From positions 1 to 36,064 of the forward strand of contig CACHJZ010000005.1 in NCBI GenBank assembly GCA_902580275.1: a stretch of 36,064 nt of DNA, given 5' to 3'. A model generated the notes under the pieces. That model was not told where the DNA came from and did not search any database. It saw nothing but the letters and a program-made list of their open reading frames with translations. A program made the position numbers and the translations under genes. This DNA is from an uncultured Pelagibacteraceae bacterium (GTDB lineage: Bacteria; Pseudomonadota; Alphaproteobacteria; Pelagibacterales; Pelagibacteraceae). Positions 28,622 to 36,064 of the stretch are shown here, piece by piece. The stretch's first letter is position 1; each line of letters begins with the position of its first letter.

Positions 28622-29751
28622 TTACTATAAACTTCTCCTAAATAATTTTCTAAAAACTTCTTATTTTTAGAAAGATATTTTAAACAAAAATTTCTGAAAA
28701 AAATATTCAAAGGGTTTGATAAATGAAATGCAAAATGATTGAGATTAGATCTTGAATTTATTTGTTTAGTTCTAAAAACCCTTTTTTTATAATAATTTGA
28801 TGTTTTGTTCTGCAAATCGCAAAAAAGCTCGTTTGCAGATTCAATTGATTGTGATGCACCCTGAGCAAATGAAGGAGGGAATGAATAAAATGCATCCCCA
28901 GTTAAAAAAATATTATTTGATTTTGGTATAAGAAATTTTTTACTCACAAAAATTGGAAAACATTTTGTGTTTTCAACCTTTTCAACTAGATTTAAATTTG
29001 ATTTAGAGGATATTTCATTTAAAAGGTTTTTCTTAAAAATATTATCATTAAATAAATCTTTATTAATTATTTTATTTTGAATTAACTTTTTTCTAATTAC
29101 TGCTATAAAATTAAATTCTTTATTTTGATTTATAGGGTATATTACAAAATGAAAGTTTGGCCCAAGGTATAAAGAAATATCAAAGTTTCCAAAATTCTTA
29201 ATATTTCCTCTTAAAGCGATAGAATTAAAGTACTTTGGCAAACCTTCTTTTTTAAATAATATTTGTTTTGTTTTTGAATAAACACCATCAGCAGCTACCA
29301 AATAATCAAAGTCTTCAGTTTTATTATTTGAGAAAAAAAGAGATGCTTTATTTCCTTGCTTTATATCATTAAGCTCATAATTAAAAACCAACTTATCTTT
29401 TGGAATTCCTTCTAGAAGAAATTTAATTAAATTTGATCTTTTCAAAGTAGTATAATGATTACTTTCATCATTAAATCTTGATAAGTCAATATCACATATT
29501 TGATTTGAGTCTTTTGCATTTAGAAAATTTACTTTTTTTGGAAGGTAAAGTTGATTAATATTAAATTTATTAAAACCAATACTATTAAGCAATTTAATAC
29601 TATTAACAGACAATTGTATTCCGTATCCATCATTTAGATCTATTGAACTTTTTCTTTCAAATATTTTAAATGAATATGATTTATTTTTTTTTATTAAATT
29701 TGCAAAAAATAAACCTGAAATGCCAGCTCCTATTATTGCAATTTTTTTCAT
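28618..29751 (-). CDS. FAD-dependent aromatic-ring-type monooxygenase (UbiH/PHBH family)
   Basis: A 377-residue flavoprotein hydroxylase of class A. The N-terminal dinucleotide motif IIGAGISGLFFANL (residues 5-18), the central DYLVAADGVYSKTK DG motif (NADPH/FAD contact), and FLTGDAFYSFPPSFAQGASQSIESA with the GD motif are present. Members hydroxylate ubiquinone precursors, salicylate or similar rings; the substrate here is not evident. The proline-rich loop after GDA (FPPSFAQGAS) resembles UbiH-type flavin sites, so a ubiquinone-ring hydroxylase is one option. It overlaps the mutY stop by four bases, forming a two-gene minus-strand operon. Confidence 0.8.
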   Translation of the reverse strand: MKKIAIIGAGISGLFFANLIKKNKSYSFKIFERKSSIDLNDGYGIQLSVNSIKLLNSIGFNKFNINQLYLPKKVNFLNAKDSNQICDIDLSRFNDESNHYTTLKRSNLIKFLLEGIPKDKLVFNYELNDIKQGNKASLFFSNNKTEDFDYLVAADGVYSKTKQILFKKEGLPKYFNSIALRGNIKNFGNFDISLYLGPNFHFVIYPINQNKEFNFIAVIRKKLIQNKIINKDLFNDNIFKKNLLNEISSKSNLNLVEKVENTKCFPIFVSKKFLIPKSNNIFLTGDAFYSFPPSFAQGASQSIESANELFCDLQNKTSNYYKKRVFRTKQINSRSNLNHFAFHLSNPLNIFFRNFCLKYLSKNKKFLENYLGEVYSN

Positions 29752-30740
29752 TTAAGGTGAGATAATGAATTAAATATTTTTTTTGTAAATGAAGGTAAAA
29801 CAAATTTACTTAAGTTTGATTTATTTAAAAGAAAACTATTTTTTATTTTTATTTTATTTTTATTTTCGTTAATAATTATTTTCATATTCATATTAGATAT
29901 TCTAATATTTATTTTTTTATCAATCGATAATTTAAATTTTTCTTTGTTAATTTCATTCATTGGAAAAATAACTAAATTCTTCAAAAAGTTAAATTTTTTA
30001 TTTTTTATTAATAAATACTTATTTTTATGCTTGTATACCTTAGCCTCAAAATATTTAGTTTTGTTTAATTTTTTATTAGTAACTACCTCAAAATCTTTTT
30101 TTTTGTAAGCTTTACAATGAGAAGTTAATGGACACGAGGTACATATTGGTAAAGATGGTCTACAAATTAAAGCCCCTATCTCCATTATTGCTTGGGCATA
30201 ATCGCTTGATCTTTTTGAATTTGAAAAAAAAGTTTTTTTTTCAATTAAATTTTCTTTAGATATTTGAGATTTATTTTTTAATAAGAAAACTCTTTTTAAT
30301 ATTCTCTCAACATTGCCATCCATTGGAATATAGGGCTGATTATGGGCAATGGATAAAATTGATCTTGATGTATATTCTCCAATGCCCGGAAGTGTTTTAA
30401 GTTTTTCTAAATTTTTAGGTAAACTCCCCCGATATTCTGTAATTATTATATTAGCTGTCTTTTTTAAATTTTTTGCTCTTGAATAGTAACCGAGACCTTC
30501 CCAATATTTAAGCACTTTATTTTTATCAGCACTGGCTAAAGATTTTAGATTTGGAAATTTTTTAATAAATCTATTAAAAAATGGAATAACTGTTTTTACT
30601 TGAGTTTGTTGAAGCATAAACTCACTTACTAAGGTAAAATACTCATGTTGTTTTTTTGTATTTTTTCTTCTCCAAGGTAAAGATCTTTTATTATTATCGT
30701 ACCAATGTAGAATTTTTTTTGGTATGTTCTGTTTGTCCAT
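29748..30740 (-). CDS. mutY: A/G-specific adenine DNA glycosylase
   Basis: A 330-residue base-excision enzyme that removes adenine paired with 8-oxoguanine. Catalytic E40 is in SEFMLQQTQ, the helix-hairpin-helix is TLPGIGEYTSRSI (about 117-129), and D141 in PMDGNVERIL completes the active site. The 4Fe-4S ligands C193, C200, C203 and C209 keep the family spacing. The C-terminal NUDIX-like lesion-sensing domain is reduced and lysine-rich. The ATG at 30740 was preferred because it gives the usual short lead before WYDNNKRSLPWR; an upstream in-frame ATG at 30785 would run 45 bases into the divergent dciA-like gene. Confidence 0.94.
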   Translation of the reverse strand: MDKQNIPKKILHWYDNNKRSLPWRRKNTKKQHEYFTLVSEFMLQQTQVKTVIPFFNRFIKKFPNLKSLASADKNKVLKYWEGLGYYSRAKNLKKTANIIITEYRGSLPKNLEKLKTLPGIGEYTSRSILSIAHNQPYIPMDGNVERILKRVFLLKNKSQISKENLIEKKTFFSNSKRSSDYAQAIMEIGALICRPSLPICTSCPLTSHCKAYKKKDFEVVTNKKLNKTKYFEAKVYKHKNKYLLIKNKKFNFLKNLVIFPMNEINKEKFKLSIDKKINIRISNMNMKIIINENKNKIKIKNSFLLNKSNLSKFVLPSFTKKIFNSLSHLK

Positions 30741-30743
30741 ATG
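30738..30743. other. Shared divergent start codons, CATATG
   Basis: The palindrome CATATG contains the mutY ATG on the minus strand (30740-30738) and the dciA-like ATG on the plus strand (30741-30743) with no bases between. Neither gene has an intergenic promoter or ribosome-binding site; each must use DNA inside the other's coding sequence. Confidence 0.75.
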
Positions 30744-31223
30744 CAATATAAATCTAATTCTAAGCAGAGATACAGATCCATTCAAGGTCTAAGATCTTTT
30801 AAAGATGTTTTACCAACAAAGGTCAAAAAAATTTTAAAAAAGAAAGGTCATATATTTTCAGAAACTCTTGATAATTGGAGATACATTGTGGGGGATGAGT
30901 TATTCGCAGTTTGCTACCCTAAATCTTTCAAAAGTTCTAATAAATTGAGCTCTAGTACATTAAGCATAATGGTCAAAAGAGGGCATGAGGTTGAAATGGA
31001 GTATTCAAAAAATGAAATTATAAAAAAAATGAATACGTATTTTAATGAAAAAATAGTAGAAAAAGTTAAATTAATAACTTTTGATGGAAATCAACAAATT
31101 TTTAGTAAAAGGTTAAAAAAACACAATGTGACAAAAAATCAATATGAAAAAAAAATCACAAATATTAAAAATGAGAAAATTAAAAACTCATTGCTTAAAT
31201 TAAGTAAATTATTAAAACCATAA
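30741..31223 (+). CDS. DUF721/DciA-like protein
   Basis: A 160-residue protein with the DUF721 core: WRYIVGDELFAVCYPKSFK (residues 46-64), then STLSIMVKRGHEVEMEYSKNEIIKKMNTYFNEKIVEKVKLIT. DUF721 includes DciA, the ancestral bacterial loader of the replicative helicase DnaB, so a role at replication initiation is plausible. The C-terminal 40 residues are lysine-rich and divergent. It sits in the conserved alphaproteobacterial order mutY, DUF721, dsbA-like, smc, and is joined to the next gene by TAATG. The N-terminus RSIQGLRSFKDVLP fits the family start, supporting the CATATG start codon. Confidence 0.75.
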   Translation: MQYKSNSKQRYRSIQGLRSFKDVLPTKVKKILKKKGHIFSETLDNWRYIVGDELFAVCYPKSFKSSNKLSSSTLSIMVKRGHEVEMEYSKNEIIKKMNTYFNEKIVEKVKLITFDGNQQIFSKRLKKHNVTKNQYEKKITNIKNEKIKNSLLKLSKLLKP

Positions 31224-31804
31224 TGAAAATTAAAATCTTAATATTTATAATATATTTTTTTTTAAATCATAGTGTAATTGCAGATAATCAAATTAAACCT
31301 ATCATCGAAGGAAATTTAAATGCAAAGATAAAAATACTAGTTTATGAGTCTCTTACTTGCTCACATTGTGCCAACTTCCATAAAGATGTCTATCCAAAAC
31401 TTAAAGATGAATTTTTAGATAAAGGTTTGGTGTCGATAGAATTTAGAAATTTTCCATTGGATATCGCAGCCCTAAATGCATCAAAATTAGCGCATTGTAA
31501 AAATGATGGCAAAGCAAATATTCTTCATTTTCTATATCTCAAACAGGAAGAGTGGATAGTGGGAAGTACTATTGAAAAATTAAATTCAAATCTTAAAGAC
31601 GTCATTAAAGATCAAAATTTTAATTTAAATTTTGACAGTTGCATAGCAGACAAAAATATTGAGGATCACATACTAGAAGATCGAGTCGAGGGGGCAAAAA
31701 AATTTAAGATAAATGCTACTCCTACGATTATAATTAATGATAAAAAGTTTGAAAAAGCCTTAAACTTTAAAAACTTGAAAAAAGCCTTAGAAAAACTGAT
31801 ATAG
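31223..31804 (+). CDS. DsbA-like periplasmic thiol-disulfide oxidoreductase
   Basis: A 193-residue thioredoxin-fold protein. An N-terminal hydrophobic signal (about 1-20, ending VIA-D) directs it to the periplasm. The redox motif is C46-S-H-C49 within YESLTCSHCANFH, and the cis-proline loop is NATPTIIIND near the C-terminus. An extra cysteine pair-like set (C in LAHCKNDGK and in FDSCIADKN) lies in the helical insertion. The DsbA/BdbD-type family oxidises or isomerises disulfides in exported proteins. It starts one base inside the dciA-like stop and precedes smc by seven bases. Confidence 0.88.
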   Translation: MKIKILIFIIYFFLNHSVIADNQIKPIIEGNLNAKIKILVYESLTCSHCANFHKDVYPKLKDEFLDKGLVSIEFRNFPLDIAALNASKLAHCKNDGKANILHFLYLKQEEWIVGSTIEKLNSNLKDVIKDQNFNLNFDSCIADKNIEDHILEDRVEGAKKFKINATPTIIINDKKFEKALNFKNLKKALEKLI

Positions 31805-31811
31805 TCTCCTG

Positions 31812-34385
31812 ATGGAGTTTAAAAAAATCCAATTAAATGGTTTCAAATCATTTGCTGAAAATACAACATTCATAATAGATAAAGGTTTAACTGGAATAGT
31901 TGGACCAAACGGTTGCGGAAAATCAAATATTGTAGAATCTTTAAGATGGTGCATGGGTGAAACATCAGCAAAAAGTATGAGAGGTTCTGGGATGGAGGAT
32001 GTTATATTTTCTGGAACTTCCAATAAACCTTCCAAAAATTTAGCTGAAGTTACGATTTCACTTTCAAATCAAAACAAGGATGGTCCAAATCAATATAAAG
32101 AGTTGGAGTCTATTGAGGTCAAACGTAAAATAGAAAAAGACAAAGGATCAAAGTTTTATATAAATGAAAAAGAAGTAAGAGCAAAAGACGCACAAATGTT
32201 CTTTGCAGATCTGTCTACCGGAGCACACTCTCCATCAATAATAAGCCAAGGTAGAATTGGAGCTCTTGTGACAGCAAAGCCTACAGATAGAAGAGCAGTA
32301 TTAGAGGAAGCTGCTGGTATAGCAGGTTTACATGTGAGGAGGCATGAAGCAGAACTACGATTAGATGCGGCCGAAAATAATTTAAAGAGAGCAGATGAGT
32401 TGCGAAGACAACAAGAAAGGCAATTACAAAATTTATTAAAACAGGCTGAAGAAGCTACAAAATATAAAAATATTTCTGAAGATATTAAAAAAATTGAGGC
32501 GGGCCTCTATTATTTAAAACTAAGAGATATTGACAATGAAATTAAACTTGAAAAAGAGATTAACAATGAAGCAGACAATGAAGTAAAAGGTTTTAATGAA
32601 AAATTAGAATTAATTGAAAAAAAAATAAACGAGGAAACAGAAAAAGTAAATCCTATAAGAGATAAAAATTTCGAAATTTTATCGAAAATTCAAAGATTAA
32701 ATCTTGAATTGAAAGGACTAGATGAAGAAAATGAGAGAATTAAAAGTGAAATACAGGAAATTAAAAGCTTATTAAAAATTTTAGAAAACGATACCGATAG
32801 AGAAAAAAGTATAATTATAGATGCTAAATCTAATGAGAAAAGACTTAAGGAGGAAAAACAAGAACTAATTGATATTGACTCTAAATATTATGAAACTGAA
32901 AAACAGTCTAATGAGGATCTGGATGTTGCAAAAAAGAATTTAAAACAAGAACAAGAAAAAGTTGATAATTTAATAAATAATTTTGGTTCCGAAAATTTAA
33001 AGAAAAATCTGCATACAATTAGGGAAATACAAGACAATATTGAAGAAATTATCAAACTTGTTAAGGACAGAAATAACGATGATGCTATTAAAATTTTAGA
33101 GTCATGCAAAATAACTATCGGTTATTTGACTCAGACTATAAATGAGAATGATGACGATAAAAAATTATCTAACCTTTCTGAAAAAAATGAAAATATAAAA
33201 AAATTACAAGATATATATGCAGATAGTTATAGTAAAAACCAAAATCTCAAAAAAGATTCTATTAAAAGAAATGAAAGAATAAACACTATTGAAAATGAGG
33301 TTAATAGTTGGAAAAATTTGTTAATAAATTCTGAAATAAAAATAAATGAATTGAATGAACGTAAAAAAACTTTTAACCAAAAATTAGAGGAACTAGACAA
33401 ACAACCACAAACCCAAGCTGAAAAAAAAGGTCAAATTTCAGAAAGTTTAAGAATTTCAGAAAATGAAAAGAAAGAAAACGAAATTTTAATTGATCAAATT
33501 GATAATCAAATAAATGATTTTAGAAATGAATTGAACGTAACAAAAGAGTCTTCAATCGAAATAAGAGAAAGAAAAGCAAGTTCATCTGCAACTATAGAGG
33601 GTCTTGATAAAAGAAGAAATGATTTATTGGATAGAATAGATACTGACTTAAATTTAAATGAGGAAAATCTTTTAAGTTTCTCAAATCTTGAAAAACAAGA
33701 TGAATTCCCAGATGCTGTTACTCAGGAAGAACTTTTGGACGCTAAGAAGAGAGAAAGAGAAAAATTAGGATCCGTTAATTTAAGAGCAGATGAGGAAACA
33801 AGTAAATATGAAATTGAAATTAAAAAAATGGAAAATGATAGACAAGACTTAGTGCAAGCAATTTCAAAACTTAAAGACAGTATAAGTGAATTAAATCAAA
33901 AAGGAAGGGAAAGGCTCTTAGAAGCTTTTGAAAAAGTTAATAGAAAATTTAATGAGGTTTATACAAAATTGTTCAATGGTGGAAGTGCAAAACTTGAACT
34001 CGTAGATTCTGACGATCCACTTGAGGCAGGTTTAGAACTACTAGTAAGTCCTCCAGGGAAAAGACTTCAATCTATTACTCTGTTATCAGGAGGTGAACAG
34101 GCATTAACAGCATTGTCACTTATTTTTGCAGTTTTTTTAACTAACCCTGCACCAATTTGTGTTTTAGACGAAGTTGATGCTCCGCTAGATGATGCAAATG
34201 TTACAAGGTTTTGTAATTTACTTGAGGAACTTACAAAAATTACGCAAACAAGATTTGTAATTGTTACCCATCATGCTTTAACAATGTCAAAAATGAATAA
34301 ACTTTACGGGGTAACAATGCCTGAAAAAGGTATCAGCCAACTAGTAGCAGTTGATTTACAGAAAGCTGAGAGTATGGTCGCTTAA
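31812..34385 (+). CDS. smc: SMC chromosome-condensation ATPase, short form without recognisable hinge
   Basis: An 857-residue SMC-type ATPase, against about 1,150-1,190 for typical bacterial Smc. The head is canonical: Walker A GPNGCGKSN (31-39), Q-loop ISQGRIG (144-150), the family TDRRAVLEEAAGIAG (158-172), signature LLSGGEQ (757-763), Walker B VLDEVDAPLDD (784-794) and VTHH (818-821). Between them are two charged coiled-coil arms (about 172-390 and 455-715). The middle (about 390-455), where the hinge of 150-200 residues with its glycine motifs should be, is only a short helical stretch with one glycine. Smc normally loads with ScpAB near the origin and compacts DNA. Two bases separate it from atpI. 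Confidence 0.92.
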   Translation: MEFKKIQLNGFKSFAENTTFIIDKGLTGIVGPNGCGKSNIVESLRWCMGETSAKSMRGSGMEDVIFSGTSNKPSKNLAEVTISLSNQNKDGPNQYKELESIEVKRKIEKDKGSKFYINEKEVRAKDAQMFFADLSTGAHSPSIISQGRIGALVTAKPTDRRAVLEEAAGIAGLHVRRHEAELRLDAAENNLKRADELRRQQERQLQNLLKQAEEATKYKNISEDIKKIEAGLYYLKLRDIDNEIKLEKEINNEADNEVKGFNEKLELIEKKINEETEKVNPIRDKNFEILSKIQRLNLELKGLDEENERIKSEIQEIKSLLKILENDTDREKSIIIDAKSNEKRLKEEKQELIDIDSKYYETEKQSNEDLDVAKKNLKQEQEKVDNLINNFGSENLKKNLHTIREIQDNIEEIIKLVKDRNNDDAIKILESCKITIGYLTQTINENDDDKKLSNLSEKNENIKKLQDIYADSYSKNQNLKKDSIKRNERINTIENEVNSWKNLLINSEIKINELNERKKTFNQKLEELDKQPQTQAEKKGQISESLRISENEKKENEILIDQIDNQINDFRNELNVTKESSIEIRERKASSSATIEGLDKRRNDLLDRIDTDLNLNEENLLSFSNLEKQDEFPDAVTQEELLDAKKREREKLGSVNLRADEETSKYEIEIKKMENDRQDLVQAISKLKDSISELNQKGRERLLEAFEKVNRKFNEVYTKLFNGGSAKLELVDSDDPLEAGLELLVSPPGKRLQSITLLSGGEQALTALSLIFAVFLTNPAPICVLDEVDAPLDDANVTRFCNLLEELTKITQTRFVIVTHHALTMSKMNKLYGVTMPEKGISQLVAVDLQKAESMVA

Positions 34386-34387
34386 AA

Positions 34388-34663
34388 ATGACCAAAGAAA
34401 AATTTAAGACTCGCCTAGAAATTGCAAAAAAAAAGATATCTGACAATGAAAACAAAAATAGCGATAAAAAGACATCACTTTTAGGAATAGCATTCAAAAT
34501 GAGCACTGAACTTGTCGCCGCAGTTCTAGTAGGTAGTATTATTGGGTTTATTTTTGACAGCTGGTTTGGTACTAAACCATGGTTAATTTTAACATTTTTT
34601 TTTGTAGGAGTTATAGCGGGCGTTCTGAACGTAGTAAGATCTGCAAAAAATATGCAAAAGTAA
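34388..34663 (+). CDS. atpI: ATP synthase accessory protein I (AtpI/AtpZ type)
   Basis: A 91-residue small membrane protein. The first 35 residues are charged and cytoplasmic; two hydrophobic helices follow (about 41-58 and 63-82), with GSIIGFIFDSWFGTKPW between them, the typical AtpI/AtpZ glycine-rich hairpin. It is thought to help c-ring assembly or Mg2+/Ca2+ handling. Position directly before atpB supports the name. Two bases separate it from the smc stop and six from atpB. Confidence 0.85.
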   Translation: MTKEKFKTRLEIAKKKISDNENKNSDKKTSLLGIAFKMSTELVAAVLVGSIIGFIFDSWFGTKPWLILTFFFVGVIAGVLNVVRSAKNMQK

Positions 34664-34669
34664 AATATT

Positions 34670-35404
34670 ATGGCTACGAACCCAATGCACCAATTCAATG
34701 TTTATAGAATTGGCCCAGAAATAAAAATAGATCAAATTGATATTTCATTTACTAACGCAAGTTTATTCATGGTAATAAGCTCATTAATTATTTTATTCAT
34801 ATTCAATTTAGGTTCTGTAAAAAAAAATATCATACCAAATAAAATTCAGTTGCTTGCTGAGCTAAGTTATACTTTCATTTCAAAAATGATCAGCGATACT
34901 GCTGGCTCGAAGGGAAAACCGTATTTTGGATTTATATTTTCATTATTTATGTTTGTTCTATTTTGCAACATGTTAGGAATGTTGCCTTATGCTTTTACAG
35001 TAACTAGTCATATAATAGTTACTTTTGTCCTAGCAGCATTCATATTTATTGGAGTAACCGTAATAGGTTTTATAAAACATGGTCTTGGTTATTTGAAATT
35101 ATTTGTTCCAAGTGGAGTTCCAATTGTTTTATTACCTTTAATAGTAGTCATAGAAGTTATTTCGTATTTAAGTAGACCAATAAGTCTATCTGTAAGACTT
35201 TTTGCAAACATGATGGCTGGACATACAATGATGAAGGTTTTCGGGGGGTTTGTTATAAGTCTCGGATTAGTTGGTGGATGGCTCCCACTAGGTTTTTCAG
35301 TTGCATTAACTGGTTTGGAGATATTAGTTGCTTTTCTTCAAGCATATGTATTTGCAATTTTAACATGCATATATTTAAATGATGCATTAAATTTACACCA
35401 TTAA
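34670..35404 (+). CDS. atpB: F0F1 ATP synthase subunit a
   Basis: A 244-residue integral membrane subunit that forms the proton half-channels next to the c-ring. The essential arginine is R176 in SLSVRLFANMMAGH; further marks are NMLGMLPYAFT (100-110) and the C-terminal LEILVAFLQAYVFAILTCIYLNDA helix with conserved Gln. About five to six membrane helices fit subunit a. Gene order atpI-atpB-atpE-b' is the alphaproteobacterial F0 operon; the F1 genes are commonly elsewhere in this group. Confidence 0.97.
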   Translation: MATNPMHQFNVYRIGPEIKIDQIDISFTNASLFMVISSLIILFIFNLGSVKKNIIPNKIQLLAELSYTFISKMISDTAGSKGKPYFGFIFSLFMFVLFCNMLGMLPYAFTVTSHIIVTFVLAAFIFIGVTVIGFIKHGLGYLKLFVPSGVPIVLLPLIVVIEVISYLSRPISLSVRLFANMMAGHTMMKVFGGFVISLGLVGGWLPLGFSVALTGLEILVAFLQAYVFAILTCIYLNDALNLHH

Positions 35405-35410
35405 ACAAAA

Positions 35411-35416
35411 AGGAGG
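35411..35416 (+). promoter_or_regulatory. Strong Shine-Dalgarno of atpE
   Basis: AGGAGG, four bases before the atpE ATG. Full-length Shine-Dalgarno matches are rare upstream of the other genes in this window. High c-subunit stoichiometry (a ring of many copies) explains the need for stronger initiation than in neighbouring F0 genes. Confidence 0.85.
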
Positions 35417-35420
35417 AATA

Positions 35421-35648
35421 ATGGAACTAGAAGCAGCAAAAATGATTGGAGCAGGTTTAGCAGCGATAGCATTAGCTGGAGCAGGAGTAGGTATCGGAAT
35501 TATATTCGGTAACTATCTTTCAGGAGCAATGAGAAATCCGTCTGCAGCTCAAAAACAATTCCCAAATTTACTATTAGGTTTCGCGTTGGCTGAGGCTACT
35601 GGTTTATTTGGATTAGTTGTAGCATTGATTATTTTATTCGCATTTTAA
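35421..35648 (+). CDS. atpE: F0F1 ATP synthase subunit c
   Basis: A 75-residue hairpin proteolipid whose ring rotates with proton flow. Two helices (about 8-32 and 50-74) are joined by the polar loop R38-N39-P40. The proton carrier is E58 in the second helix (FALAEATGLF); the first helix has the glycine-rich AGAGVGIGIIFG packing motif. The sequence pattern around E58 indicates a proton-coupled ring; the Gln/Ser-Thr ligands typical of sodium-binding c subunits are not evident. It has the strongest ribosome-binding site in the window and is followed after three bases by the b' gene. Confidence 0.97.
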   Translation: MELEAAKMIGAGLAAIALAGAGVGIGIIFGNYLSGAMRNPSAAQKQFPNLLLGFALAEATGLFGLVVALIILFAF

Positions 35649-35651
35649 ATA

Positions 35652-36064
35652 ATGCATAAAAGACTAGTTTTATATTTATTACTTTCGATCATTGCATTTT
35701 TTTCAAATGTATATGGTGCGGAGTCAGAAGGTATGCCACAATTGAACCCTGAGTTTTGGGTTTCACAAATTTTTTGGCTAATATTAACCTTTGGATTTTT
35801 GTTCATAATTTTATCTAAATTTATACTCCCAAAAATAAGTAATAATTTAGAATTAAGAAAATCTCAAATTTTAGAAAACATAGAAACAGCTGAAAAACAA
35901 AAATTTGAAAGTGAAAATAAAATTAAGGAATATGAAACTTTAATCAATAACAGTAAAAATGAGGCTAGAAACTATTTCAATGAGGCTAGAAAAAAAATAA
36001 TTCAAGATATAGATAAAAAAAGAGAAAAAATCGAAGAGGAGATAAACTTAGAGATACAGAATGC
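35652..36064 (+). CDS. F0F1 ATP synthase subunit b' (3' end outside window)
   Basis: The first 137 codons of a gene that runs off the right edge. After an N-terminal hydrophobic stretch that looks like a signal segment (about 4-22, ending NVYGAES), a PQLNPEFWVSQIFWLILTF segment enters the b-type membrane helix, followed by a long charged alpha-helix (LELRKSQILENIETAEKQKF and onward) forming the peripheral stalk. An N-terminal extension and placement directly after atpE fit b' (the first of the two b-type genes in alphaproteobacteria and chloroplasts) rather than b, which would come next. Confidence 0.9.
   Translation, partial: MHKRLVLYLLLSIIAFFSNVYGAESEGMPQLNPEFWVSQIFWLILTFGFLFIILSKFILPKISNNLELRKSQILENIETAEKQKFESENKIKEYETLINNSKNEARNYFNEARKKIIQDIDKKREKIEEEINLEIQN

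Noticed and set aside
30741..30785. Longer MutY starting at 30785
   Set aside because: The extra 15 residues do not resemble MutY and would overlap the divergent dciA-like coding region; homology begins just after the ATG at 30740.

Overview
The window is about 36 kb of very AT-rich (roughly 30% GC by eye), extremely compact bacterial chromosome. Gene content and order are alphaproteobacterial: an rnhB-ccrM pair, the ubiK/lgt/midA/pgeF block, mutY-DUF721-dsbA-smc, an alphaproteobacterial bc1 operon (petABC), and F0 genes in the order atpI-atpB-atpE-b'. Tiny intergenic gaps, overlapping genes, few Shine-Dalgarno sequences and lysine/asparagine/isoleucine-rich proteins point to a streamlined marine member of the SAR11 clade (Pelagibacterales). 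No mobile element, phage, CRISPR array or broken gene was seen, and no stretch over 100 bases lacks a gene.

Layout. 1-2.5 kb: the end of thioredoxin reductase, an extended SDR of unknown substrate, and a convergent aspartate aminotransferase. 2.6-8.3 kb: a tightly overlapping operon uvrB - pteridine-reductase-like SDR (folM-like) - folB - uvrC - pgsA, mixing excision repair, folate/pterin and phospholipid synthesis. 8.3-11.7 kb: ilvE facing away from a MarR regulator, OmpR-type response regulator and histidine kinase, resembling the petP/petR arrangement of Rhodobacter. 11.6-17.9 kb: ubiK-like gene, then lgt, midA, pgeF, prs, rplY, pth, ychF. 17.9-20.4 kb: petABC (minus strand). 20.5-22.3 kb: trmL, hemF, greA. 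22.3-26.2 kb (minus strand): TPR lipoprotein/secreted protein, ispE, tRNA-Gln(UUG), cca. 26.2-28.6 kb: family-4-like uracil-DNA glycosylase, rnhB, ccrM. 28.6-30.7 kb (minus): mutY and an FAD monooxygenase. 30.7-36.1 kb: dciA-like gene, dsbA-like gene, an unusually short smc, atpI, atpB, atpE and the start of the b' subunit gene, which runs off the end.

Most of the window is housekeeping. The points most worth following up are: an SMC protein with canonical ATPase heads but no recognisable hinge (857 aa); a ccrM promoter with GANTC sites, the sequence CcrM itself methylates, placed in the spacer and on the -10; the cca start codon three bases after the encoded CCA of tRNA-Gln; a uracil-DNA glycosylase that has lost three of the four cluster cysteines of its family; back-to-back divergent start codons sharing CATATG (mutY/dciA); and convergent gene pairs that all overlap, three of them sharing the palindrome TTAA as both stop codons.
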